From: Microbacterium sp. T2.11-28
GTDB taxonomy: Bacteria > Actinomycetota > Actinomycetes > Actinomycetales > Microbacteriaceae
Reading direction: 5' to 3'
NCBI RefSeq assembly: GCF_950097975.1
Contig: NZ_CATNHF010000001.1
Location: 1 to 64,000 of the forward strand
DNA length: 64,000 bases
The notes beneath the pieces are model-generated. The model was not told the DNA's origin and made no database searches. It was given only the letters and a program-made list of their open reading frames with translations. This document shows positions 17,519-24,481 of this stretch, in pieces. Within the stretch, counting starts at the first letter, position 1. The number at the start of each line of letters is the position of its first letter. The position numbers and the translations under genes are program-made.

Positions 17519-17540
17519 GCCCGCGGCCTAACTAGCGGGC
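17519..17540 (-). terminator. Small hairpin downstream of the 76-residue membrane protein gene
   Basis: GCCCGC/GCGGGC arms (17519-17524 and 17535-17540) with a 10-nt loop lie 30 nt past the stop of the 17570-17800 gene. The stem is short and has no T-tract. Confidence 0.25.
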
Positions 17541-17569
17541 TCGTCGGGTCTGGGCCGGCCGGCGAAGTC

Positions 17570-17800
17570 TCACCTAAAGGCGCGGATCAGTTCCACGAAC
17601 TCCGTTGGCGGTGCCCAGCTCGTGAGAAGTGATACGACCATCACCAGAGCGAAGAATCCGACGACTACAGCTATGCAGATTCCCGAAACCACAGCCACGA
17701 CGGCTGCCGCGGGGCCGCTGAACTTGGTTTTCCCCACCGCGATGTTCACACGCGATGGGCTCTCTAGTCGGCTTCGTTTGATATTCTTGTTCTTGCTCAA
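17570..17800 (-). CDS. Small hypothetical membrane protein (TTG start)
   Basis: 76 residues: a basic N-terminus (SKNKNIKRSRLESPSR) followed by one long hydrophobic stretch, possibly two short helices (AAAVVAVVSGICIAVVVGFF, then ALVMVVSLLTSW), and a short tail. The TTG start is supported by an excellent ribosome-binding site, AAGGAAG, 7 nt upstream. No family is recognised. The composition is less GC-biased than the core genes. It lies between the DUF4365-like gene and a 330-bp non-coding segment, all in the same direction. Confidence 0.6.
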   Translation of the reverse strand: MSKNKNIKRSRLESPSRVNIAVGKTKFSGPAAAVVAVVSGICIAVVVGFFALVMVVSLLTSWAPPTEFVELIRAFR

Positions 17801-18131
17801 TTCGGTACTTCCTTGTCTTGGGAGCCGTCGATCAATCCCCTGGATTCAGCCTCCGGGGGATTTTTCGTTGGTCGCACGTTGCGCTCAACGGCCCGAGTCG
17901 CGTCGACTTAAGTGCGTACTTGCTGTGAATTCTGGTAGAAGGTTGCAAGGTGCGCTCAAATCGACTATGATTCTCTACTTCCATTCTACCAGATGGGGAG
18001 AACGCCCATCGGAGACAGCGAACAGGCACGTGCGTACGCGCAGGTCAAGCACTTGGCTCCTGTCACCAAACGCAGTGGTGGGCAGGCCGAGACCCGTCAC
18101 ACCGCATGGCTCGGCTGACTGTCGCTGCCGT
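17801..18131. other. 331-bp non-coding segment of the accessory island with inverted repeats
   Basis: No credible gene is seen. It holds a hairpin at 17834-17862, a perfect 10-bp inverted repeat TCTGGTAGAA (17931-17940) and TTCTACCAGA (17984-17993), two copies of GCGCTCAA (17881 and 17953) on either side of the first arm, and a small hairpin GATGGG/CCCATC near 17993-18010. The base composition is noticeably lower in GC than the flanking core genome. Confidence 0.5.
17834..17862 (+). terminator. Terminator-like hairpin with T-tract on the plus strand
   Basis: AATCCCCTGGA (17834-17844) pairs with TCCGGGGGATT (17852-17862) across a 7-nt loop with one G-T pair, and is followed by TTTCG. No plus-strand gene is found upstream. 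On the minus strand the same hairpin would lie in the leader of the small membrane protein gene. Confidence 0.4.
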
Positions 18132-18971
18132 TCAGTTGATCCCTTGCGCTCGCTCCTGGCGGCGTCGTTGAGCGTGTCGCCGGCGGTAGTGGTCGCTCAG
18201 TTTCAGGTCGGACTGGATCTTTAGCTCTCTCGCGATCCGACGGAGCTCGTCCCGATGGCCCTGGTCCCTCGTGACATAGGAGAAAGTCCTGGCGCTCCAG
18301 ACCATTGCGCATGCCGTAAAGAAGAGCAGCGGACCTGCACCGCCGAACGCTATGTCGGGCTCCTCGCGCCACGCTGGCATCGTGTCGTCGCTGGGGGCCC
18401 GGGCAAAGTAGAGGTCGGCTATCCCCACGGAGGCGTGTGAGTGCGCTGACAGTATCCGGTAGTAGATGTACGCGTCTTCACCACCGGGGGCGAGGTCTAG
18501 GCAGATGTCGTGAAACTGCCGGGCGCTGTCCAGGGAGCCTGTGAGGCCGGTGCTATCGGCATCGGCGATCTGTGATGCGCCCTCCCGGAAGGTCGCGGAT
18601 GCGGCTTTCAGAGAGTTCGTCTTGAGAGCGGCCCGTTGACGAGAGTGCTCCAGAAGGAAAGCGCGGATCCCGTGGTCCTCCTCACTCTGCGCGAGCCACG
18701 CCGCTGTGAGCGCATTCTCGTAAGCCATGCGAACGAGAGGGATCGCTGTGTTGATCTGACCCGCGTCGATAAGGAGAGCAATCGCCGACGCGGTCTCGTG
18801 GACGTGCCGCGTGAGACCGACAATCGCGGTCAAGCGGGCGACGTCGTGACCTTCGAAGCGCTTACCGCGTCGGGCTGCCGGCTGATGCAGCGGCTGGGCT
18901 ACCCCGTGTGCCTGCCAGAGATCGAGAAGCTGGTCGGTCAGGTCACGTAGCTCGTCGGCATCTACGGTCAT
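18132..18971 (-). CDS. DUF5677-like hypothetical protein with R-x4-H motif
   Basis: 279 residues, predicted helical. The central part resembles DUF5677: PLVRMAYENALTAAWLAQS (residues ~78-96), then YYRILSAHSHAS (170-181), where Arg172 and His177 form an R-x4-H motif like that of HEPN ribonucleases. A hydrophobic helix lies near residue 215 (GAGPLLFFTACAMVWSA) and the C-terminus is very basic (HYRRRHAQRRRQERAQ). The ATG overlaps the stop of the upstream membrane-anchored protein by 4 nt (ATGA). HEPN-like proteins are frequent in abortive-infection and toxin systems; assignment here is tentative. Confidence 0.7.
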   Translation of the reverse strand: MTVDADELRDLTDQLLDLWQAHGVAQPLHQPAARRGKRFEGHDVARLTAIVGLTRHVHETASAIALLIDAGQINTAIPLVRMAYENALTAAWLAQSEEDHGIRAFLLEHSRQRAALKTNSLKAASATFREGASQIADADSTGLTGSLDSARQFHDICLDLAPGGEDAYIYYRILSAHSHASVGIADLYFARAPSDDTMPAWREEPDIAFGGAGPLLFFTACAMVWSARTFSYVTRDQGHRDELRRIARELKIQSDLKLSDHYRRRHAQRRRQERAQGIN

Positions 18972-19576
18972 CGACTCAGGTCCACAGCGGGGACATCCCG
19001 TTGCCAGTCAATCTCCGCCCGGATCTTCTCCCCCAGCAACTCCATGACCGGCCCCGCGACCGCGGCGAACTCGGTTAGGACGGCCAGAGCAGCTTGCTCA
19101 AGCGCGTCACCTTCGAGCCCCTTGAGTCGTTGGGGCAGCAATGAAGTCTGAAGGTCCGCGTGCCGCGAGAGCTCCAGTACGGACGAGCGAAGATCCCCGT
19201 CGAGCACACGGCTGACCAGTCTATGGATGTCCATTGAGTTTCTGACCAGGTCCGCGTCGAGGGAATCCTCCAGTTGGGTGTAGTTCTGCTCGCGAGCCTG
19301 CATGTGATCAAAGTGGATCGACTTTCCCGTCAGCCGCAGCATCAGCTGAACGGCGTCTTGCAGTTCGAGCAGCGTGCTGAGCTGGAGCGTGTGCCTATCC
19401 TCGAGGGCTCGCTCTCGACGTTCCTCTGCTCGAGTCAGCTCAGCCACAGCAGCGACGCGAAGATCGCGGCGTGCATCATTGAGACCCGCGAGTGTGTAGC
19501 CGAGGAGAGACGCGACGAGCGTCGTAATCGCGATGATGATCTGCGGCCAGAGCTGATCCATGCCTTCATCGTGCAT
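18968..19576 (-). CDS. Membrane-anchored coiled-coil hypothetical protein
   Basis: 202 residues: one N-terminal membrane helix (QIIIAITTLVASLLGYTLAG, residues ~12-31), then a charged Arg/Glu/Ala-rich coiled coil (ELTRAEERRERALEDRHTLQ) and a mostly helical cytosolic part ending in DWQRDVPAVDLSR. No family recognised. ATG at 19576 or 19561 could start it; neither has a convincing ribosome-binding site. It is translationally coupled (4-nt overlap) to the DUF5677-like gene, so the two proteins probably act together, the first placing the second at the membrane. Confidence 0.65.
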   Translation of the reverse strand: MHDEGMDQLWPQIIIAITTLVASLLGYTLAGLNDARRDLRVAAVAELTRAEERRERALEDRHTLQLSTLLELQDAVQLMLRLTGKSIHFDHMQAREQNYTQLEDSLDADLVRNSMDIHRLVSRVLDGDLRSSVLELSRHADLQTSLLPQRLKGLEGDALEQAALAVLTEFAAVAGPVMELLGEKIRAEIDWQRDVPAVDLSR

Positions 19577-19616
19577 CCGAGAAGGAGATCGCGGAGCATG
19601 GCACGCCCGTGCGCGG

Positions 19617-19859
19617 TCACGGGCGTCGTCGCTGGACCGCGCTGGCCCAAGCCCAGTTGCGGAGAGTTCGGCCGTCTCGCAGCTGGAATTCGACGCAGAC
19701 GGCGCGGTCGTTCCCGGCGACAGCGACGCCTCTGACTCGTATCGCTGACTCAGGGAATCGGACCCACGCGGTGACAGGCACCGGCCGGGGGGCGTCGGGT
19801 GAGGTGGCGGGGTCGGTGCCGATCTCGTCGGCGGTGAGGGAGACGGGGAGGGGTCGCAC
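19617..19859 (-). CDS. Small hypothetical protein
   Basis: 80 residues with protein-like composition and no membrane segment. The stretch from VPVTAWVRFPESAIRV to FQLRDGRTLRNWAWASAVQ looks like a small beta-sheet protein with conserved-looking Trp residues. Similar short proteins appear in accessory regions of related actinobacteria as far as I recall, without known function. The GTG at 19859 is the only start. No convincing ribosome-binding site. It precedes the membrane-anchored coiled-coil gene by 40 bp. Confidence 0.45.
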   Translation of the reverse strand: MRPLPVSLTADEIGTDPATSPDAPRPVPVTAWVRFPESAIRVRGVAVAGNDRAVCVEFQLRDGRTLRNWAWASAVQRRRP

Positions 19860-20055
19860 CAGGACCTCGTTCCCGGCTTCCGGTGTGAGGTCGGTCGTGT
19901 CGCCAGGTGACCTATGCGTGGAGCGATTGCCTCAGCGGTACACCGAGCACCGCTCCCCCGAGAGCCCAGTCAGCTCAGCTACGAGCTATGGGCCAAGCGA
20001 TCAGAGCAGTCCCGAGTCGCGAGCATCCCTGACGACAACTCGACCAGCAGAGAGA

Positions 20056-20304
20056 ATCAGTTCCCCCGCCGAGGCAGCACGAGCGAAGCTCAAGGACCGC
20101 ATCGTGCAGCTCGAGGAAGAGCAGCGGCAGCTCACGGCTCAGTACAAGCGTGACGTGCGGGTGGTGGACGCGGCCTCGGCCGAGCAGCGCGCCTGTGATG
20201 CGCAACCGGCCGCAGTGCGCGTCGCTGACGATCAGGCCCGTGCGCAGCACGCGCGCGGGACCGTGGGTATATCGCCGGCGCTCCGCTCGACGCTCGATCG
20301 GTAG
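20056..20304 (+). pseudogene. Decayed reading frame with coiled-coil composition
   Basis: The frame from 20056 reads AEAARAKLKDRIVQLEEEQR and continues as a charged helical sequence to the stop at 20302-20304. It has coding-like composition but no ATG, GTG or TTG at its head; the frame upstream reads as non-protein-like Ser/Arg-rich sequence. It most likely is the remnant of a small helical protein that lost its 5' part. A non-standard start (ATC at 20056) is possible but unlikely. Confidence 0.3.
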
Positions 20305-20489
20305 CTGGTTGGCGCTAGTGCGGACCGACTTCCGGGCGCATGACGCGCGTTCATCGACGTGGTGCCGTAGCGCTCAGTCACCAACCTCCCGACCGACACC
20401 TCCCCCATCGCCGCACGTCGACCGTTGCGTTCCACGCTGTCAGTCGGACCGTTACCGTTTTGGTTCTTCCTCTTGCAGACGCCGGGGCC

Positions 20490-20495
20490 TACTTT
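20490..20495 (+). promoter_or_regulatory. -10 box placing the transcript start on a four-codon mini-ORF
   Basis: TACTTT ends 6 nt before an ATG at 20502. That ATG begins ATG-GAG-GAG-CGG-TAA, which stops directly against the ATG of the lipoprotein gene at 20517 and also supplies its GGAGGAG ribosome-binding site. Confidence 0.4.
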
Positions 20496-20516
20496 CTGGC
20501 TATGGAGGAGCGGTAA

Positions 20517-21503
20517 ATGCCCAACCTCACACGAAGCCGCGTCCTCACGACTCTCACCGTGCTTGCACTGACCGCACTTATGGCGGGCTGCTCGAGCCCT
20601 GGTGCTCTGCCGAACAACGCGGGCGCGAAGGAGCTAGGGCGGGCGTTCAGCGTGTGCCCCGGGGGTGCCGGGGAGGGTGCGTTCGCGCTGGAGACGGTGG
20701 CCGCGACAACGGAGTGGGTTGCCGTGGCGGCGCTCGACACTGACCAGCGCCCGGCGGAGGGAGAAGACAAGACGACCGACGTGAAGGTGCGCACCGTCGA
20801 CGGCGGGGAGGAGAAGGTCCGGCTCCACTCCTCGTTCTGGCCCGGGATCGAGTGGGCCTTCGCCCACAACGCGACCGTCTGGCTGGCGATGGCCGACCCC
20901 GAGCTGTGGATCCCGAACACTGTCGACTACGTCATGATCGTGACCGAGGCCCGGCAGGTCTTCTTCCCGGGCGACTGCCTCGACGAAGTGCTCCGCGTGC
21001 CGCTCCGGGAGGCGCTCGGAACCGAGGCCAACGCGGTGCTGGCGGGTCTGCCGGAGGTCGCTCCCGGCGAGGCACGAGCGTATCTGGGGATCGAGAAGCC
21101 CGCGGAACCGGAACCCGACCCCGATAGGACCATCCTCAACCCCGACGACGTCGACGCATCGGTCTTGGACCCGCTCACCCCGATCGGCGTGAACATCACC
21201 ACCGCGGGGGCCATCGGAGATGGCATCACGTTCACCATCTGCACCCGCATCCCCGCCGGGTGGAACGACTGCATCATGGCGGACGAACGCGCGACCGAAG
21301 GGTGGAACATCAGCGCGTACGTCGACGACACGGGTGAGCTCGAGTTCTGGCTGCTCGACGCGGACGCGAACGTATCCAAGCCCATCGGAAAGCTCGGCCA
21401 GGTCTCCACCGGCGGCAAGGGCATAAAGGTCCTCGTCGACACGTCAGGCGTCACCGCCGACGGCACGATCCGAAGCCAGGACCTCGTCCAGCTCGTCGAG
21501 TAG
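20517..21503 (+). CDS. Hypothetical lipoprotein
   Basis: 328 residues. A type II signal peptide with lipobox (LTALMAGC, Cys25) directs it to the outer face of the membrane, where Lgt and Lnt from this window would lipidate it. The mature part is acidic, has scattered Cys residues (VCPGG, GDCLDE, FTICTR, DCIMAD) that may form disulfides, and a Pro/Glu linker (EKPAEPEPDPD) separating two probable domains. No family recognised. Ribosome-binding site GGAGGAG. It ends the accessory island and is followed by a strong terminator. Confidence 0.75.
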   Translation: MPNLTRSRVLTTLTVLALTALMAGCSSPGALPNNAGAKELGRAFSVCPGGAGEGAFALETVAATTEWVAVAALDTDQRPAEGEDKTTDVKVRTVDGGEEKVRLHSSFWPGIEWAFAHNATVWLAMADPELWIPNTVDYVMIVTEARQVFFPGDCLDEVLRVPLREALGTEANAVLAGLPEVAPGEARAYLGIEKPAEPEPDPDRTILNPDDVDASVLDPLTPIGVNITTAGAIGDGITFTICTRIPAGWNDCIMADERATEGWNISAYVDDTGELEFWLLDADANVSKPIGKLGQVSTGGKGIKVLVDTSGVTADGTIRSQDLVQLVE

Positions 21504-21612
21504 TCGCCCGCGCGCCGAGGACGGGGCACCCGTCTGGTGCCCGCTGGGACGACAGCGACTGACGCCTCCGCCGGCGTCTCGCCCGCGCTCCCCTGCGGAC
21601 TCCGAGGTGAGG

Positions 21613-21648
21613 GGCGCTGCACGGCGCGCAGACACGCCGTGCAGCGCC
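21613..21648. terminator. Terminator hairpin between convergent lipoprotein and ScyD-like genes
   Basis: Perfect 14-bp stem GGCGCTGCACGGCG (21613-21626) and complement (21635-21648) with an 8-nt loop; TCTAAT follows on the plus strand. Confidence 0.75.
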
Positions 21649-21661
21649 TCTAATGACGCGG

Positions 21662-22786
21662 TCAGTGGCGGAACGACCACTTGTGCCATGCGCCCTTGAC
21701 GATCTCCACGATCGTGCCCGGCACCTGCGGTGCGGACGGATCGAGCGCGATCGTCGTCCCCGCCCACAGCGATCCGTCGCGACCGGACTCGACCGCGACG
21801 ACGTTGGCCAGATCGAGGTAGTGCGACTTCTTGCCGTGCGTCACCTTCGTGATCTTCCCGGCGAAGTACTCGGCGACATAGATCTCCCCGCGCTTTCCGA
21901 GCGCGAGGTTGGTCGCTCCCGCGAAGCCGTCGGCGAGCCTGGTGATCTTGCCGGTCCACGGGTTGAGCTTCCACAGCGCGCCGCGCGCGCCGAATGCCGG
22001 GGTCTCCGGTCCCCCGGGCAGCGTCGTGATGTACAGCATCCCGCCCGGTCCCACCTCGACATCCGTGGGCACGGCCTCGAACCGGTACGTGACGCCGATG
22101 ACGCAGTCGGGCAGCCCGACGGCCGCCGCCATCTCTGCCGTGATCGTCGCCGGCTGTGCGGGAAGGACGGCGAGCGTGCGGATACCGCCGCGCTTGTCGA
22201 CGGACAGCAGGGCGTTCGCCCCGGCGTCGGCGACGACCCACCGCTTGCCCCACTGCGCGACAGAGTACGCGTGAGAGTCGACGACGCCCGTGTAGCTGAC
22301 GGGGAACCCCGCCGCCGTGAGCGCGTCGGCGACGCACGGACTCGGATCGGCCACTCCGTAGGCGGTGTCGCCGTCGGGGTTCTGAGCCGTCTCGTACGCG
22401 AGCGTGTCGGCGTACACCTTGGAGCCGCGCGGCCCCCACAGGTTGAGCCCGCTCTCGGTGATCGCGCCCTGCCCGCCTTCGGTGGTCGTGAACGCGAGGG
22501 TCTTCCCGTCGCGTGAGAGCTCGACGCCGGCGGCGCCGGGTGCGCTGCTCGCGACCGGCTTCAGCGCACCGTCCCTCGACAGTGTGCCGACGACGTTCGC
22601 GAACCCGTCCGCCACGTAGACCCGCTTCCCGGCGAGGTCGATGTTGAACGGGGCGACGACCTCCGTGGACCGGACCTCCGGGTCCGGAGCCGGCCGATGC
22701 TTCTGGCCGGCTGACGCCATGGCTGGCGTGGCGAGGACGAGCCCGAGCGCGGCAATGCCGGCCACGAGCATGCGAGTACTTCTCAT
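21662..22786 (-). CDS. ScyD/ScyE family secreted beta-propeller protein
   Basis: 374 residues. A Sec signal peptide (MLVAGIAALGLVLATPAMASA, cleavage near residue 26) precedes a beta-propeller with repeated VYVADGFANVVG, VVADAGANALLSV, LYITTLPGG and IYVAEYFAGKITKV blades, typical of the ScyD/ScyE family named after cyanobacterial scytonemin genes. Actinobacterial members are secreted and of unknown function. Ribosome-binding site GGAGGTG 5 nt before ATG. It lies downstream of, and in the same direction as, the copper genes with a 212-bp gap, so it may be independently transcribed. Confidence 0.82.
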   Translation of the reverse strand: MRSTRMLVAGIAALGLVLATPAMASAGQKHRPAPDPEVRSTEVVAPFNIDLAGKRVYVADGFANVVGTLSRDGALKPVASSAPGAAGVELSRDGKTLAFTTTEGGQGAITESGLNLWGPRGSKVYADTLAYETAQNPDGDTAYGVADPSPCVADALTAAGFPVSYTGVVDSHAYSVAQWGKRWVVADAGANALLSVDKRGGIRTLAVLPAQPATITAEMAAAVGLPDCVIGVTYRFEAVPTDVEVGPGGMLYITTLPGGPETPAFGARGALWKLNPWTGKITRLADGFAGATNLALGKRGEIYVAEYFAGKITKVTHGKKSHYLDLANVVAVESGRDGSLWAGTTIALDPSAPQVPGTIVEIVKGAWHKWSFRH

Positions 22787-22963
22787 GACACCTCCGAATC
22801 CGGCCCGGCGGCGTCGCCGGGCTATGGGCTCCGGGCGGAAGCGGCTCCCCTCAGCTGCCGTCCGGCGTCGAACACGAGCCGTGCCACGACGACGTGTCGG
22901 CGACGCGGGGCGACCCGGCGCTCATGATGGTCCTCCCCCCGCGGCGCGTCAAGAGGGGTGGTC

Positions 22964-22991
22964 GCGGGGCGAACGCGTCCGTCCGCCCCGC
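22964..22991 (-). terminator. Possible terminator after the DUF305-CueP gene
   Basis: GCGGGGCG (22964-22971) and CGCCCCGC (22984-22991) form an 8-bp stem with a 12-nt loop just past the stop of the copper lipoprotein gene. No T-tract. Confidence 0.35.
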
Positions 22992-22998
22992 GCACCGT

Positions 22999-24018
22999 CT
23001 ACGACAGCCGGAGGTCGGTGAGGCAGGTCGGGTCGTCCGCTCCTGTGGACACGTCCGCCACCACGGACATGCCGTCGTACTCGACGGTCAGCGTCCCCTC
23101 GGTGCCCCGCGGCAGCCACAGGCCGATGAACCCGTTGTCGTTGCTCGTGAGCACCTCGTCCACGATCACGGCGCCGCCCGCATCCGTGAGGGTGACGGCC
23201 ATCTCCGTGTTCCGCAGCTCCCCCACGCACGTCGTGAGACTGTGGAAGTAGCACTCATGGGTCTGGTCGACGTACGGCGCGAACGAGAGGTAGAAGTCCT
23301 CCCCCAGCGGAACGGACCGCTCCTGCCCGTCGGCGCTGGTGAAGAGGACCTCACCCGGGCGGACGGAGGCGATCAGATCCGCGGATCGTCCGTCGAGCGG
23401 GGTCTTCTCCAGCCGATCGATCGCCTCCTCGACTGTCAGTCCCCCGAGTCCGTAGCTCGCCAGCGGATCGAGGAGCTCGCGCATGGTCGCGATCTCCTCG
23501 GTCTGTGCGTCGACGATCGCCTCGGCCATCTCGAGGGCGGCGGGGAACCGCCCCTCCTCCAGCTCGGTCTGCGCCATGTCGATCGCGCCTTCGTGGTGGA
23601 CGATCATCTGCTCGAGATACAGCCGGGAGATCTCGTCCTGGCCGGCCGCCTCCAGCTCGTCCATGTCCGACTCCGACATCATGCCGTCGCCGTGGTCCAT
23701 GTCGTGCATGAGGTCGGACGAGGGATCGGCTCCCCAGTCCTCCAGCCAGCCGCGGAGCGTCTCGATCTCGGGGCCCTGCGCGTCCTTGATCTGCTGGGCG
23801 AGCATCGCTACCTCGGGGTCGACCTCGCCCGCGGCGAGGACGAGGTCGCTCATCTCGATGGCCTGTTCGTGGTGCGGGATCATCATGGTGGCGAACATCA
23901 CGTCCGCGTCGTTGTGTGCGGCGTCGGCCGCAGGGGTGTCGGCGCCCGCGCACCCGGCGAGGAGCAGAAGTGCGGTGAGGGCGGATGAGGTGGTCAGAAG
24001 CGCGCGCGTCGTGCGCAT
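22999..24018 (-). CDS. DUF305-CueP fusion lipoprotein (copper binding)
   Basis: 339 residues. A lipobox (LLLLAGC, Cys23) makes it a lipoprotein. Residues ~33-185 are DUF305, with its two characteristic motifs MMIPHHEQAIEM and MIVHHEGAIDMA plus a Met/His/Asp-rich insert (MHDMDHGDGMM). Residues ~187-339 match CueP, the periplasmic copper carrier of Salmonella: ECYFHSLTTCVGEL with Cys256 and Cys264, NGFIGLWLPRG, and Cys332 near the end. Both halves are metal-binding types, so the protein probably sequesters copper outside the membrane next to the CopB-type ATPase encoded upstream. Ribosome-binding site GGAGAC. Confidence 0.88.
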   Translation of the reverse strand: MRTTRALLTTSSALTALLLLAGCAGADTPAADAAHNDADVMFATMMIPHHEQAIEMSDLVLAAGEVDPEVAMLAQQIKDAQGPEIETLRGWLEDWGADPSSDLMHDMDHGDGMMSESDMDELEAAGQDEISRLYLEQMIVHHEGAIDMAQTELEEGRFPAALEMAEAIVDAQTEEIATMRELLDPLASYGLGGLTVEEAIDRLEKTPLDGRSADLIASVRPGEVLFTSADGQERSVPLGEDFYLSFAPYVDQTHECYFHSLTTCVGELRNTEMAVTLTDAGGAVIVDEVLTSNDNGFIGLWLPRGTEGTLTVEYDGMSVVADVSTGADDPTCLTDLRLS

Positions 24019-24087
24019 GAGGTGTCTCCAAAAGTCGATCGGTCGATGGGTGTGAGTGGGCCGGGGCGGCAGAGCGCCCGCGGAGAC

Positions 24088-24471
24088 TCACGTCCGACTG
24101 ATGGAGAGCTCGACGAGGTCGGGCGCCGCGGGGCTCGCGACCGCACGTGGGGGGATCGCCCGGAGAAGCAGCACGTCGGCTGTCGGCAGGGCCCAGGCGC
24201 ACGCCACGGGCGGGAGAGGCGATCCGAGGGCGGGAAGCACGGTCATCCCGCAGCCGGCGCCCATCCCGGCGTGCGGGACGGGCGCTTCGTCGGCGCACCC
24301 CGGGCAGTCGTGGATCGTCACGACCGGCGCGTCGTGGTGCGCGTGATCGGCTGCCGCCACCGGCGTGGCGTGCATCGCCGCGAAGCCTGTGACGATGAGC
24401 AGCATGAGCACCCAGCGCCACACACCCGCCCCGGTGGTCGGGGCGGGTGAGGCGGTGGGTGCCGTGATCAT
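24088..24471 (-). CDS. DUF6153-like His/Cys-containing membrane-anchored protein
   Basis: 127 residues. One N-terminal membrane helix (WRWVLMLLIVTGFAAMHAT) acts as signal or anchor; a His cluster (ADHAHHD) and the Cys pair HDCPGC follow, with a third Cys in GAGCGM and a fourth later. This is the layout of DUF6153 proteins found beside actinobacterial copper genes. It starts 10 bp after the copB stop and is followed 69 bp later by the DUF305-CueP gene, supporting a role in copper binding outside the membrane. No clear ribosome-binding site, so it may depend on copB translation. Confidence 0.72.
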   Translation of the reverse strand: MITAPTASPAPTTGAGVWRWVLMLLIVTGFAAMHATPVAAADHAHHDAPVVTIHDCPGCADEAPVPHAGMGAGCGMTVLPALGSPLPPVACAWALPTADVLLLRAIPPRAVASPAAPDLVELSISRT

Positions 24472-24481
24472 GTGATGGCGC

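Larger units (their letters stand above)
19860..20516. other. 657-bp stretch without an intact gene
   Basis: Several short frames overlap but none has a start with a ribosome-binding site. It contains a decayed coiled-coil frame (20056-20304) and, at its right end, the promoter, mini-ORF and ribosome-binding site of the lipoprotein gene. No repeats, tRNA ends or attachment-like duplications were noticed. Confidence 0.5.

Noticed and set aside
17831..17870. tRNA or tmRNA 3' end (attachment-site remnant) at the edge of the AT-richer gap
   Set aside because: TCAATCCCC looks like a T-arm, but no matching acceptor or anticodon arm could be built upstream.
15466..21660. Prophage or integrative element
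   Set aside because: No integrase, terminase, capsid, relaxase or direct-repeat borders were found, so only an undefined accessory island is claimed.
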